Assembly (NCBI GenBank): GCA_027596075.1
Contig: JADGJC010000010.1
Coordinates: 1-56,448 of the forward strand
Reading direction: 5' to 3'
Length of the DNA stretch: 56,448 bases
Source: Rhizophlyctis rosea
Taxonomy: Eukaryota; Chytridiomycota; Chytridiomycetes; Rhizophlyctidales; Rhizophlyctidaceae
Shown: piece after piece, positions 10,774-21,831 of the stretch
How positions within the stretch are numbered: position 1 is the stretch's first letter
Layout of the letters: each line of letters starts with the position of its first letter
Position numbers and translations under genes: made by a program
Notes under the pieces: model-generated
Told to the model about the DNA's origin: nothing
The model's database searches: none
Seen by the model: the letters and a program-made list of their open reading frames with translations, nothing else

Positions 10774-11640
10774 ATGGCATCAATCGGGACTGAACCAGGA
10801 GGCGTTCCTGCCCCAACTGGGCTGCAACAGCAGGCCATTGTGTTACAGAGAGTAAGGATCTTTGTCAATATATCAACTCCTAATCAACTGAGTTTGTCAT
10901 GCTCACGCAATCTTGGTTGGCAGAGAGCGCAAAAACTACTAGACGATACCACGCCATATTACATCCACCGATGGGTATTCTCAGGCGTCGCCTTCCTCAT
11001 CTTCATGGCGCGCGTATTGACAGTGCATAAGTGGTATATCGTCACGGTAAGGCTATGCAGCGCGCTCCCGTTCGGCCACGACTTGGAACAAGGGCTCCAA
11101 ATGACCAACCTGACACCCCACTCCAGTACGCGCTAGGCATCTACCTCCTAAACCTTTTCCTAGCCTTCCTACAACCAAAGTTTGATCCCGCTCTGGAAGC
11201 TCTAGAAGGTGAAGAGGAGGATAAGGAAGGACCCGGGTTGCCAACACGTATGGACGACGAGTTTAGGCCGTTCATACGGAGGTTGCCAGAGTTTAAATTC
11301 TGGTAAAGAATGACTTTGCGTTGTATCATCAATCATCTCGTCCTGACCGCAAATGTGGAAATGCCTCAGGTTTGCCGCAACAAGGGCAATTCTCATTTCC
11401 CTATTCTGTACCCTCTTTGAGATCTTTGACGTTCCCGTCTTTTGGCCCATCCTATTGTAAGTGGCATTCATCCTGGGCAAGGTATTTGTGCGTTCGTGCC
11501 CTGACATAAATCTACCTCACAACAGGGTATACTTCCTCGTACTTCTTAGCATAACCATGAAAAGGCAGATCAGACACATGATCAAATACAAATACGTGCC
11601 ATGGAACTTTGGAAAGAAGGTTAGGGTCAGTCGAAATTGA
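10774..11640 (+). CDS. RER1: RER1 retention/retrieval receptor of the Golgi
   Basis: RER1 is a four-TM Golgi protein that returns escaped ER membrane proteins via COPI vesicles. Exons: 10774-10851, 10924-11046, 11127-11302, 11370-11456 and 11526-11640, with GT-AG introns. Visible family blocks: [20 protein letters not shown] (TM1), [20 protein letters not shown] (TM2), the signature [16 protein letters not shown], then [13 protein letters not shown] (TM3) and [20 protein letters not shown]. About 190 residues fits the family. After GKK the frame stops at 11640 (VRVSRN). Alternatively GTTAGG at 11617 is a donor to an acceptor near 11695, which would add a short basic tail; I cannot decide between them. 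Start chosen as the ATG that gives the expected short N-terminus. Confidence 0.92.
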
Positions 11641-11902
11641 GGGTTGGAACCATCCACTCATCACGAAACCTCCGTCAGAAATACTCGAGTACAGGCGCAC
11701 CCGCAAAGAATTCAAAATGAAAGACCTAAATGAGAAGGCTGTAGAAACTGGAGGACATATAGATTTTCCAGCAACAAAAATTGTAGATTTTTTTCAATCA
11801 CCCAATAATCGAATCAACACACGAAGAGCCACACAATGCGCCATTACAGAGATGCTTCTTGCTCTGTTTTCTTCATAGAATTGCATGATGGAAGAACAAC
11901 AT

Positions 11903-14153
11903 CTACACATCCCGCTCATACATGATCAAATACGCCTCTCTGTTGCGCCTAGTCGGGTCTTCCGGAGTGTCCATGACGCGGGAATCGTTGAAGCGTTTCC
12001 ATCGCGTGCTGCGGCGGTCGTAGATGTCGCAAACGTAATGTCCTGTTGGCCAAGTGAAATTAACATTCTGCCTTACTGCCTGGCTTCAATCCTTGCGCAC
12101 GTACCTGCGAATGAATTGCGCCCAATATGTGCCACGATGCCACGGACATGGTATTTGATCGAACCTGACCCTTCGTTCTCACCTACAGTATTGACGGCGG
12201 ACGCGCGTATTGAGTTCATTCTGCCCGTAAACGCCCATAAGCCAAACCATGCTAAGGAAGCCACTTACTGAACATCAATTCCGTGGGAATATTCACCTCC
12301 TCCGTCCGTTTCCGGATGAAGGACTGCCCAGCCTCAACTTGGAACCGATTCAACTGCACCACAAGCAGGCGCGGGTACCTCTTCATCACACGACGACACC
12401 TCGACTTTTTGCACGAGCATTTCTCACAATTACGTTCAATTTCTTCTTCCTGCATGAGCACACAGAATCAGATCCTTCACTTCAAAACTTGATTGGATGA
12501 CATGTACCGCACCTTGAAAAAATGAAGTAATGACGCCGCAACGCTGCGATTGCCATCGGGAGGGACCATGTCCAAAGAAAGGGGCAGATCCATCATAATC
12601 TCGGGCACCTTCGACTCTTCCTTGCATCCGGTGCAGGTGAAACAGATTTGCGTTTCCCATTGGAAGGTGGCATGGATTGGACTCGTGGGAACGGCTTTTG
12701 TGAAGCATTCCAGATGTGTTCGGTCCAACAGGGCGCGGAAGAATTCGTGTGCGTCCTTTTTGCCAAGGGTTAGAATGTGCATGGCGGGAGGGCATGTAGG
12801 ACTTGGTGAACTTACTTCCTGCCGCCTAAATGAAGGTGGAAGTGGTAGAATCAGTAACGTCACCATTGAAGTGGAATCTTACAGATGTAATTACCTCGAG
12901 TTGAACTTTCCCGTCGCTTTTGCCATCAGTGATCTGAAATCGGAAACATCAACTGATCTCTTTTCTCGTCGGCGTTGAAATATATCCATCAGAGCTCTGC
13001 ACACGGTGCCGGGACTTTGAGGCGCCTCGTTGATGAAGAGTTCTAACCCAAAAAGAATCAATACAAGACACTACGATTGATATTGGCATCGTATGAACAA
13101 AACCTACCAGCGAATGGAGAATAATACAACATTTGCACGACCGCAGCGATGTAGCAAGTTTGTCCAACATTCGCGATGCCCTCCACTTGAAAAGATTGCT
13201 TTTGTGCATTTGAGTAGCCTGTATCCGGTCGAGGTGGGTACGGTTCATATCGGTTGTTGTGCTTCTGGTTGTGCGTCTGTAAAAAAAGATTTAGAAATTG
13301 ATCGCAAAGTCTGCGCATGCGTGTCCTTATTGATACCATTCGCCCATCTCGCTGGTTTGGACGATGCCGATGGCGGTCATCGTTCCGACGGTCATCTTGT
13401 CGCCGGTTCTCGTCATGGTATTGATAGCCGTCATGGTTTCGTCGATCGTCATGGTGGCGATGGTGGTCATTGTGTTTGCCATGCTTTTGTTTTGCATGAT
13501 CCGCTTGTGAACCAAACGATCTTCCCACATCATTCTTAAAGGCCTTTCCTTGCTTTTTTTCCTCTTGCAGCATTTTCTTGCTTTTGAATTGATTCATATC
13601 ACATGGACTGGTGCCGGGAAACTCTGACAGAGGAGGCAGTCGGGCAATTGAACCTGGAGTTTGATCATTCAGTGGAAAAGTGGAGGATAGAAACAGGGAT
13701 GCAATGCACTCTCACCTTGACTATCCTGCAGCAGCTGCTGAATGGACCTGCGGATGACAAATGACACCTAAATGCAAGATACAATCAATGAGCAACCCAA
13801 CACAAGGAATTTGAACAATTGTGCGTTCACACCAACCTCAGTTTCCCCCTCAAGTGGCGCAAACCGGCACCAGACGGACGGCCCCATTAACGTAAAGTTC
13901 CCACTTTCCTTAGCAGTCTTCTTTTTGAACGTCTTGAATTCAACCGCGGTTTTCAGCGAAGTATTTTGCAAGATGCACTGCAGCTTTCCGTTATCTAAAG
14001 TTCATGTTAGTGCACTTGAACAAGAAGGGTATATGCTCGCCACTCGAATTTGCTCCCACCTTGCGCGAAGTGGACCTGACAGTCCTCGAAAGGTATCGAC
14101 TTCCCACCGTGGGGAAGTAGCAGAGTGATATTACATGCGTTGCTCATTGTCAT
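11903..14153 (-). CDS. Ubiquitin-specific protease (UCH/USP family)
   Basis: Cysteine deubiquitinase. Early exons: 14060-14153 (MTMSNACNITLLLPHGGKSI), 13837-13994, 13716-13767 and one starting at 13653. These form a roughly 100-residue N-terminal beta-rich-looking domain with no family I can name, then a His/Arg/Asp-rich linker (HRHHDDRRNHDGY). The catalytic core has the Cys box GIANVGQTCYIAAVVQMLYY, the motif DAHEFFRALLDRTHLEC, a zinc-ribbon-like CTGC ... CEKC pair (ICFTCTGCKEE; NCEKCSCKK), and LLVVQLNRFQVEAG. The His box is YHVRGIVAHIG then SFAGHYVCDIYD, and the third catalytic element is FNDSRV. The last exon is 11903-12042, ending ERDV-stop. All three catalytic residues are present. A 10-nt microexon (12816-12825) is needed to join FNSR to the DAHEFF block in frame. 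The USP subfamily is not assigned. Confidence 0.85.
12816..12825 (-). other. 10-nt microexon in the USP gene
   Basis: On the minus strand GCGGCAGGAA is flanked by an acceptor (CATTTAG) and a donor (GTAAGT). It joins ...FNSR to DAHEFFRALL as FNSRRQEDAHEFF, restoring the QxDAHEF motif typical of USPs. The downstream acceptor is the less common AAAAAG. Confidence 0.65.
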
Positions 14154-14526
14154 TGTGCTGTTCTGTTGTCCAAAAAGTGTGAAGATGTTGCAGGTGCAAA
14201 ATCAAGTTCAAGGGGGAAAGTGGGTGGGGATTGCCTGATGACCAGCAAGTTGGTGTCCGAATTCAAACGCTGCGGAATGTCGGTCATTTTAATTTGTCCC
14301 GATTTGTTTTGCTGCGGACAGCAGTTTGCTGGTGGGACAGTAAAGTGTGGCTTGTTGTAACGCCACGGCACACTGCTATTTCCATCCCAACTTTATGAGC
14401 ACCTCTCAACACAATTTCCCATACTTAGCCAGCCGATTTCGACTGCCAAAAGCCATCAGGGCAACAAGTTTTGTTACGGACAACGGACCATATATAGTGC
14501 AAAGCACGCTTTAGCAGTATTGTGAA

Positions 14527-17108
14527 ATGATGACAGGTGCGGTCACTGCGGATGGTGCCTTGCTGGTGGTGAAAGGTGGGAGAGTCTCCTCACTTTCTGT
14601 CACGTTCAACATGTCGCTAATGCAACTTCCTAACTTTCTCACAGAGGAAGCAGGCGAGGCAGCGACGACAGAGCTCCCGAAGGGTGTTTGTCGCATAAAA
14701 CCAGTATGCATAGTGGACCGTGAGAGTTCAGTTAAGCGGCCACTAACAACTTTTTCACAGCAATATCTGAAGAAAGAGCGAGATGCGGCCGCGGCTGCTT
14801 TGGGAACAAAACGGTCTCACTCAGAGTTAGAGGCGGTACTAGCAGAGGAAGCACCCGCGCAGTCTGTAGAGGACGAGCAAGTTGTAAAGCGCCTCAAGAC
14901 AGATATGCAGCAAAACCAAGCGGAGGGAGCCATTGCACAGTTGAAGGACGAAGAACATATTGAAGCGCGCTTGAAGACAGAGCCAGAAGACGGCCAAGGG
15001 GGAAGAGCCGGGTCCGACGATGAAGACGTCATTGTCAAGGACGAACCGGGATTGAAAAAGAAGCGAGGTCAAAACAAGAAAAAGGACAGGGCCATCACTC
15101 ATTCGGAGGACGCGATCTCGCTATGCAATGACATAGGTCTCGGAAAAGGATGCTCGAAGGGTACCAAATGCAGATATTCGCACGACATCGCAAAATATCT
15201 CGAGGTCAAGGGTCCAGACCTTGGTTCTGTTTGCCCACTGTTCGCAAAATATGGGCGATGCAAATTTGGGCTGAAGTGTCGGTTTGCAAGGGCGCATACG
15301 GATGAACAGGGTAATCAGTTGGTGAATCAGGAATTGATGAATAGTGCGGAGGAGGAAAGTCGAGGGGTAACGCGCGATTTCCAGAAGGTAATCTCCTGCG
15401 CCAGCAATGATTTGAATCATAGTTGACCATTTATCTCAGAGTGTGCGGAAGCTGGATCTGTCTTTGCCACGATCCACAAAGTTCCTTGCGTGGGTAGCAG
15501 AGCACAGGACGGAAAAGGGAGGATTCCATCAACAACTCACACCGAAGAAGAAGCCTGAGGTGGCTGCTCCAGCGGAGGGACTGGCATCTGATGAACTCCC
15601 GCCAGTCAACGGAGAATCAACAGCAGTCAAGTCGGAACCTACGGCAGTAGAGGGGACGGGAGGAGATACGCTCATGGCCGTCAAGCCAGAACCGGCCGCA
15701 GCTTCTGAAGAGAAGAAAGTTCACGAACAGAAGGTCGAGAACGCCGCCGACCGATACTCCATCTACTGCTTCCCAGAAAAGAACGACCACAAGAAGAAGA
15801 TTGATTTTCGAGGGAAGTCGTATCTGGCGCCATTAACAACGGTGGGGAACTTGCCTTTCCGGCGAATCTGCAAGGGCTTCGGGGTGGACATCACTTGTGG
15901 GGAGATGGCTATGGCAAATAATCTGCTGTCGGGTCAAAACACCGAATGGGCGTTATGTAGACGGCATAAGAGTGAGGATATCTTTGGAGTGCAAATCGCT
16001 GGCAGTCAAGCGGCGACTGTAGTGAAGTGCGCTGAGGCTATCGAGCAGGGTGCTAGCATTGATTTCATTGACCTGAATGTAAGTTATTCAACCATCCAAG
16101 GAATTCTTCTTCGAACGTTCCATCACCAAGCTGAAACGCACTTTCAGGTCGGCTGCCCCGTTGACGGCATCACCCGCTACGGCTGCGGCAGCGCGCTTCT
16201 CGAAAAGAAGGCCAAACTCTTCGACATCCTTCAAGGTTGCAACTACGCTCTTGACGTCCCCATCACCTGCAAACTGCGCATGGGCGTCGAAGCCCACAAA
16301 CCCATCACCCACAAAATGATCGACATGCTCAAACTCAGTGGCGTCCAAGCCATCACCCTCCACGGCCGGTCCAAAGCGCAGCGGTACACGAAACTCGCGG
16401 ATTGGGAGTACATCGACCGGTGCGCGAAGCTTGCTGGGGATGATTTGGCGTTCTTTGGGAATGGGGATGTGTTGAGCTGGGAGGATTACTACGGACGGTT
16501 GGAGGGGACGCATGTTAGTGGAATTATGATTGGACGGGGGGCATTGATTAAGCCGTGGATCTTTGAGGAGATTAAGGAGCGGAAAGTGAAGGATATCTCG
16601 TCGGGGCAGCGGTTGGATATGTTGAAGGATTTTGCGATGTTTGGGCTGGAGCATTGGGGGTCAGACACGTTGGGGGTTAATACGACTAGGAGGTTTATGT
16701 GTGAGTGGTTGTCGTTCTTGTATCGGTATGTGCCAGTGGGATTACTTGGTGAGTATCATCGTGCACGACTTGTATTGTTGAAGTTTGGAGTGGAAGACAG
16801 CATTGGCTAATGCTCTATCTGGTTGTCAGAGGTACTCCCACAAAAAATGAATGAGCGTCCGCCTCCCTTCTACGGCCGGGACGAACTTGAAACTCTGATG
16901 GGTAGTGCAAATTCTGCCGATTGGGTGAAGATTACGGAGTTGATTTTGGGGAAGGCGCCCGAGGACTTTAAGTTCATTCCCAAGTGGGTTTTACTCATTG
17001 ATTTACAACTTCTTATCACCTGCCCCAATGACTAATCTCTTCACTTACGTACGTTTCAGGCACAGAAGCAACGCCTACGAGGCGGATGATTTCAGCGCGG
17101 AAGGATAG
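14527..17108 (+). CDS. DUS3: tRNA-dihydrouridine(47) synthase, DUS3 type
   Basis: FMN enzyme reducing U47 of cytoplasmic tRNAs to dihydrouridine with NADPH. Exons: 14527-14575, 14645-14703, 14761-15387, 15440-16078, 16148-16748, 16830-16983 and 17060-17108. All are in frame and give 725 aa. The order is a charged N-terminal region, then two CCCH-type zinc-finger motifs (GKGCSKGTKCRYSHD; CPLFAKYGRCKFGLKCRFA), which DUS3 but not DUS1/2/4 carry. A linker and the TIM-barrel domain follow, with YLAPLTTVGNLPFRRICK, CGEMAMANNLL, FGVQIAGSQA, DLNVGCPVD with the catalytic-Cys loop, ITCKLRMGV, ITLHGRSKAQRYTKLADWEY, GNGDVLSWEDY and MIGRGALIKPWIFEEI. The C-terminal helical domain ends DDFSAEG-stop (TAG). 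It appears complete and intact. Confidence 0.95.
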
Positions 17109-17634
17109 AAAGGAATCATCATCAGAATATAGATCATGTGCTTCTTCTCATCACCACCTTATTCGCAAAATAGAATCATATTGCTCAAGGGAAGCAGATA
17201 ATCATGTTATGTCATGAGTGCTATAACGGCACCGGTTCCCTGAGTACGCTTTTGCATATATATGCATACTATCATCTCCCCTTTGTTCATTTGCCATCGC
17301 TTGATTGGCATTCCGCCATCCGCGCTGACCTGTTTATCACATTTGAAGACAAATTTGGTCGAAGCCTCGAATTGGATCAGCCATGAGAAGCGTGGCGCAG
17401 CAAGCTTGTTGGTTTGCAGTCCAAACCTCCACTCGGAGTTCAGACAAACATGCTCTTTCCCCACTCTTTCCCACACATTTCCGCAGTGCATACGACGATC
17501 CCAAAACTTTGTTCCGATCAGGCCTGCATAACAAGACGCAATATAAGATAGCCGCTCATCCGCACTGCACACATCCCTTGCTATACGAGACAGTGACGCG
17601 TTCCCGACAAATTTGCTTCAGCAGTCCCTCCGTC
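17109..17634. other. Intergenic / promoter region between DUS3 and the ankyrin gene
   Basis: About 520 bp. The ankyrin frame is open upstream from an ATG at 17383, but the 84 residues before 17635 are not typical coding sequence, so I treat this as 5' UTR and promoter. A tatatatgcata stretch lies at about 17257-17268 and could be a TATA-like element. Confidence 0.4.
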
Positions 17635-19509
17635 ATGAGTGGAAGCAATTCACCATCGTCACGTCGGCGGTTCCTTGCTGATATATGGACATCCCTTGCT
17701 GATGAGCGAGGATTTGATGACGATGAACCCCAACCCGTGCCGAGAGGGACAGGTCCATATGACGAATGTATGGGATCCGACCCGTTTTCCGCAACTCCAT
17801 CAAAACAGGCTCTACCGTCTCTTCGCATCGAAGAGTTCCGTCCCGTCGAACTTCCGTCAGTGGATTATGCATCCTTTTTCTTGACCCCGCCCAGCGAGTG
17901 GCCGCCGTCCGTACCTTCGCGAACACCCACAGCAGTGGTTCAACCTCAACCTATGAAGAATAGGCCGTGCGTGCCGATGGCCCTTTCTCCAGATCTCTTC
18001 GGCTCCGTAGTTCGATATTGTGACCCACAGACCGCACGTAATCTTAGATCGACGTGTAAAACGTTGGTCAAATCCATTTCATCAGTCGACCTCGTTTGGG
18101 GTGAGGCAGGTTGGAGATATATCAACAAAGGCTTAACGAATTGCTGGGAATGGGCAGCTCGGGAATGGCATCCTACCGTCCTGTTGGCCTACATTGCAGA
18201 GGCAAGTTCCGATCTGTGCGACAAGGCACGTTGGAGGGCCATTCTCAAAAATGACTGGAAAATGACCGAAATCATGTTGAAACCATCGTCATCATCCTTT
18301 CGACCCTATCAAACTGTTCTCCAACAATCGATCTACTGTGCGGTTTTCTTTGATCAGTCGTACATAGCGAAACAATTACTCGCAGCTGGAGCGAGGGACG
18401 GTCCGGGAGCTAATTTTCTAAATACGGATGGGGGGACGTGGTTGGTGCATTTAGCTATTCAATCGAAGAACGCTGACATTGTAGAAATCCTGCTGGAAGC
18501 CGGGTCTTATCCTCAGGATGTATTACGGGCCGCGCTCCGACAGGCAATATGCAGGGACGCGGCCCAAATTGTAGAGCTTTTGCTGAGGGTTGTACAGTTT
18601 GGAGAGCACGAGTGGGCACACTTTTGCGCTCCAATCACAGAAGAACTCGGAAGCATTAGCGCTGAAATGAACATGCTTTTCTTGACGGCGCCACGAGACG
18701 TTGGCTTGGATTGGTTTCCTCTCTTACGAGCAGCAGTATCCGTAACGAATGTTGCGAACACGGCAACAATACTTCGTTTCGTTGGCTTGGATGCGTCTCG
18801 TGAAAGGATAGCGCGGGACGGGTCGAATTTGTTGAGGGAGGCGCTGGGACGCGGAGGGGCGGACAATGTGACGCTTTTGTGGTTTTTGCTGGAGGCTGGA
18901 GCGGATCTGCATCGGAATGGGGAAGAGATTTTGGTTGAGGCGGCGCAGAATGGTTTCGTGTTGGCGGTCGAAATGTTTTTGGCTAACGGAGCTAAGACAA
19001 CATGTCGACGTAACCTTTGTGCGGCAATATTGCAGCCGTCGACGAGGGATGGGATACGGAAGGGCTTGCAATGTAACCCCAGGACGTTGAGAATGCTCTT
19101 GAAGGCCGGCGCTGATATCCATTATCGGAATGATATGGCCTTGCGGGCTGCGGCGAAACTTGGCAGATCGGATCTTGTGCGAGTGCTCCTGGAAGCTGGT
19201 GCGGACGTCCACGCACCGTCAGGTCTATTAATGGCAGCTGTCGAAGGAGGGGATAGACAGACAGTTCAGTTGTTATTACTCGCTGGTGCCAATGTTGAGG
19301 ATCATAATGAAGGTGCCCTACGAAGAGCTGTACAAACAGGACGGCCGGATTTGGTGCGGTTGCTTTTGTCGTGGGGGGCGAGGGTACCTGTCAGTTATGA
19401 TTTGGGGTTGATATGTGGGAATGCGGAAGTGGTGAAGGGGTTGGAAAGGGCCGGGTGCGTTTGGACCATGAACTGCCTCATCACCTTGATGAGGCGGTGG
19501 TCCTTGTAG
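17635..19509 (+). CDS. Ankyrin-repeat protein with F-box-like N-terminus
   Basis: A 624-residue intronless frame (start at MSGSNSPSSRRRFLAD; a further upstream ATG at 17383 is in frame but less likely). Around residue 115 is LSPDLFGSVVRYCDPQTARN followed by VWGEAGWRYINKG, an F-box-like segment as in fungal F-box/ankyrin proteins. From about residue 240 on come ankyrin units: IVEILLEAGSYPQDVLRAAL, LRMLLKAGADIHYRNDMALR, LVRVLLEAGADVHAPSG, VQLLLLAGANVEDHNEGALR and LVRLLLSWGARVP. The protein ends MRRWSL. F-box proteins recruit substrates to SCF ubiquitin ligases and ankyrins would bind the target; that role is inference. An inverted, broken paralogue lies at 5935-7623. The stop is 11 bp before an assembly gap. 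Confidence 0.8.
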   Translation: MSGSNSPSSRRRFLADIWTSLADERGFDDDEPQPVPRGTGPYDECMGSDPFSATPSKQALPSLRIEEFRPVELPSVDYASFFLTPPSEWPPSVPSRTPTAVVQPQPMKNRPCVPMALSPDLFGSVVRYCDPQTARNLRSTCKTLVKSISSVDLVWGEAGWRYINKGLTNCWEWAAREWHPTVLLAYIAEASSDLCDKARWRAILKNDWKMTEIMLKPSSSSFRPYQTVLQQSIYCAVFFDQSYIAKQLLAAGARDGPGANFLNTDGGTWLVHLAIQSKNADIVEILLEAGSYPQDVLRAALRQAICRDAAQIVELLLRVVQFGEHEWAHFCAPITEELGSISAEMNMLFLTAPRDVGLDWFPLLRAAVSVTNVANTATILRFVGLDASRERIARDGSNLLREALGRGGADNVTLLWFLLEAGADLHRNGEEILVEAAQNGFVLAVEMFLANGAKTTCRRNLCAAILQPSTRDGIRKGLQCNPRTLRMLLKAGADIHYRNDMALRAAAKLGRSDLVRVLLEAGADVHAPSGLLMAAVEGGDRQTVQLLLLAGANVEDHNEGALRRAVQTGRPDLVRLLLSWGARVPVSYDLGLICGNAEVVKGLERAGCVWTMNCLITLMRRWSL

Positions 19510-19520
19510 GGTTGGGGCGG

Positions 19521-19530
19521 NNNNNNNNNN
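19521..19530. other. Assembly gap (10 N)
   Basis: A run of ten N between the ankyrin stop codon and a very GC-rich stretch (gcgcctgggcgccgcgccgc). The fixed length suggests a placeholder, not a measured gap. Confidence 0.95.
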
Positions 19531-19689
19531 GGTCTGTGCGCGCCTGGGCGCCGCGCCGCAGGTCGCGGGCGGCGCGGGTGGTCGGGGTGTTGTTGGGTCG
19601 TGGGTGGGTGGAAGTTGAATAGTCGGGCGAGTCGGAGTTAAGCGGCTGTCGAAGCAATGGATGGGAAGAAAGATGATTGCCGGTGTAAT

Positions 19690-20172
19690 ATTTCCACTTG
19701 GATGTGAACGTCATTGGGGAGAGCGATGGACAGAAAGGGTCGCAGAAGGTCGTGGGGCCGTATCTTAGTGCACGACAAGCGGAACATGAGCGAGACGCTG
19801 CAACGACGTGAAAGTTGGATGAAGTGCATGACGAGAATGGTTCGGTGCATGCCACCCACATCCGACAAAACCTCGAGCGCGTCCGTCTGCTTTGCGAGGT
19901 GGTGCAGGAATCGAGAGAGGAACAAGTTGCGGGTGTACGGGATCTACCAGGCGTCTTTTGAGGGGGGAGAACGGATGAAAGCGTCCGCGAGCGTCGTCGG
20001 GAGCGAGCGATACTTGCGGCAGCTCGAGAGCCGGCTCCGGATGTACGAGGAGTTGATGGGGTTCGTTATCCAGGGCGGTGAGGATGCTCGGCAGGTTGTT
20101 GAGAGGGACGACGGAGAGGGTGCGGATGGGGCGAGAGAGGAGGAAGAGGAGGAGGCGATTGAGATTTTGTGA
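19690..20172 (+). pseudogene. Degraded coding stretch, unknown, helical
   Basis: Coding-like peptide alternates between frames on the plus strand. One frame has VVGPYLSARQAEHERDA, then after a stop VHATHIRQNLERVRLLCEVV. Another has RYLRQLESRLRMYEELMGFV followed by an acidic tail (EEEEEEAIEIL) to a stop at 20172. The LExRLRxxEELM pattern recalls the linker/coiled coil after a Zn2Cys6 DNA-binding domain, but no cysteine cluster was found, perhaps because it falls at the gap. Either a spliced gene or a decayed one; function not assigned. Confidence 0.3.
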
Positions 20173-20299
20173 GTGTGTTAGGAAGTGGAGGAAGGGAGGT
20201 AGGTTATCATATCTTCATGCATTTATGTTTGATTTGCCTTTCAGCCATGCTGATCGATATTGCTTTGTCCTTCCACCATTATGCAACTCACACACAGGT

Positions 20300-21023
20300 C
20301 TGAACTTCAACCTCCTTATCCCACAACGCATCACGGCCTCCACCGAATACACATGCGTCCCCGCCGTCCACCTCGGGATCCGGCAGCAGCAGCGGCGGCG
20401 ACACCACCAAAATGGCCACGACCCATTCGTCGAGTGAAGGAGAATCCAGCGCGGCCGTGATGGAGTTGCCGCAATACCTGCAGGACGCCGTGTCGTTCCC
20501 GCGCAACATGACGGGGTTGTTCTTCGGGAGGGTGTGTAATTGATAGAGTTGCCGCAATACCTGCAGGACGCCATGTCGTTCTCGCGCAACAGGACGGGGT
20601 TGTTCTTCTGGAGGGTGTGTGATTATGTGTGGGGGCTTGATTGAAGGGTGGATGTGTGTGAGTTGGTCAGATTATAGCGTAGGATGGCGTATGCGGCTGT
20701 GCGGTGTGTTCGGGAGAGGGGAGGAGAAATTGCTGGGAGGGTTTTGTCGGGATTGGGAGGAGGGGTAGGGATTCGTTTTTGATTTGGGCGAATTGTGTGC
20801 GTACAATACGCCTGATACGGAGTATTGTAAGATGGCGTTGAAGGTTGCAAAAGTGAAGTGATGGGTTGTTGACGGAGGTGGAGGAGAAGCTTTCGAAGCT
20901 GCCGATTGATGCGCGGATTGGGGAGATGAATGTTCTCGCTTGATTTTTTCGTATGGGTTGCCGGAGGGGTATGTGGAGCCTGAGCCCGCTGTTCCTAAGA
21001 TTCCGATGCGCCGGTGGTGAGAC
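20300..21023 (+). pseudogene. Unknown protein with internally duplicated exon segment, frame-broken
   Basis: The peptide runs SRPPPNTHASPPSTSGSGSS, MATTHSSSEGESSAAVM and ELPQYLQDAVSFPRNMTGLF up to a stop. The last block is then repeated 83 bp downstream as ELPQYLQDAMSFSRNRTGLF. Further on other frames give FVFDLGELCAYNTPDTEYCK, LLTEVEEKLSKLPIDARIGE (then MNVLA), and FSYGLPEGYVEPEPAVPKIP, ending MRRW-stop at 21023. Codon third positions look coding throughout, but the pieces need both introns and frame changes. I recognise no family. The tandem duplication may have broken the gene. Confidence 0.35.
20464..20620. repeat. Tandem duplication, period 83 bp
   Basis: Copies at 20464-20537 and 20547-20620 share agttgccgcaatacctgcag, gacgcc.tgtcgtt and caggacggggttgttctt-type sequence with a few substitutions. 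Both encode ELPQYLQDA(V/M)SF on the plus strand. Confidence 0.9.
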
Positions 21024-21831
21024 GACATTGCGGGAACGGAGGGAGAGTCGGAGTGCGGTTGGGGTGGGGAGGTAGTTAGGGTTAGGAGAGCTAGGGTGGA
21101 GATTGCGCAGTTTTCGTAACTTAAGATGTAGTGAATTCGGAGACTTTGTACAGAGAGATGAGCTGGGGCCGGGGGGATGTGAGAGAAACAAACAGGATTG
21201 TATGGTTATTTTCATTGGTTTTACCTGTCAATACAGTAAATATAAGATTCTTATTGATTGTGATCACTATTATGCGTGCTGAAGGGTGCTAGATTGAGGA
21301 TCAGGCGCTTTGATTTACATTGTGCCGCATTGACAATTGATGTCTCAGTTGAATCGGACGAGGGTGAGTTTTGTTTCCATAATGAACATTAATACCTCAT
21401 AATCATTCTTACAAACGCAAAATCTCGTGGAAAAATGATCGTTTCTTTGGGACTTGGACGATTTTGACGCGGTGTGGCTTCGGTCGAGTTGCTATCTGTG
21501 CCACCAATTTAAGGGGTCCTATTCGCCCAGCAGTGATGACATCACTTCCTTCAACCGTCACATTTGCATTTCATGGGACACACATTGCACGAACACTTTT
21601 ACTTTTTGCAAGAAATAAAACGTAATATTATCAAAACTTGTAAAAACTAAAGTATGATACACAAAAAATGCCCGGGCCCTAGTCATCTGTACCCGTCTTC
21701 TGGCCATCTATCGAGACGTACCAGGGTTGCGGGACTCCTGACCTTATGCCCCTCCCTTCACCTGGCACACCCGGCATCATGTGCACCCCCATGACCCGTC
21801 TGCCTTCCCTCCCCTGAAACGCTCCTCCCCT
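21024..21831. other. Intergenic between convergent loci
   Basis: About 800 bp with no supported gene. It holds the 3' flanks of the plus-strand locus ending at 21023 and the minus-strand gene ending at 21832. The middle (about 21210-21660) is AT-richer. Confidence 0.45.

Noticed and set aside
17383..17634. N-terminal extension of the ankyrin protein from the ATG at 17383
   Set aside because: Composition is not coding-like, and the paralogue at 7623 starts at the position matching 17635.
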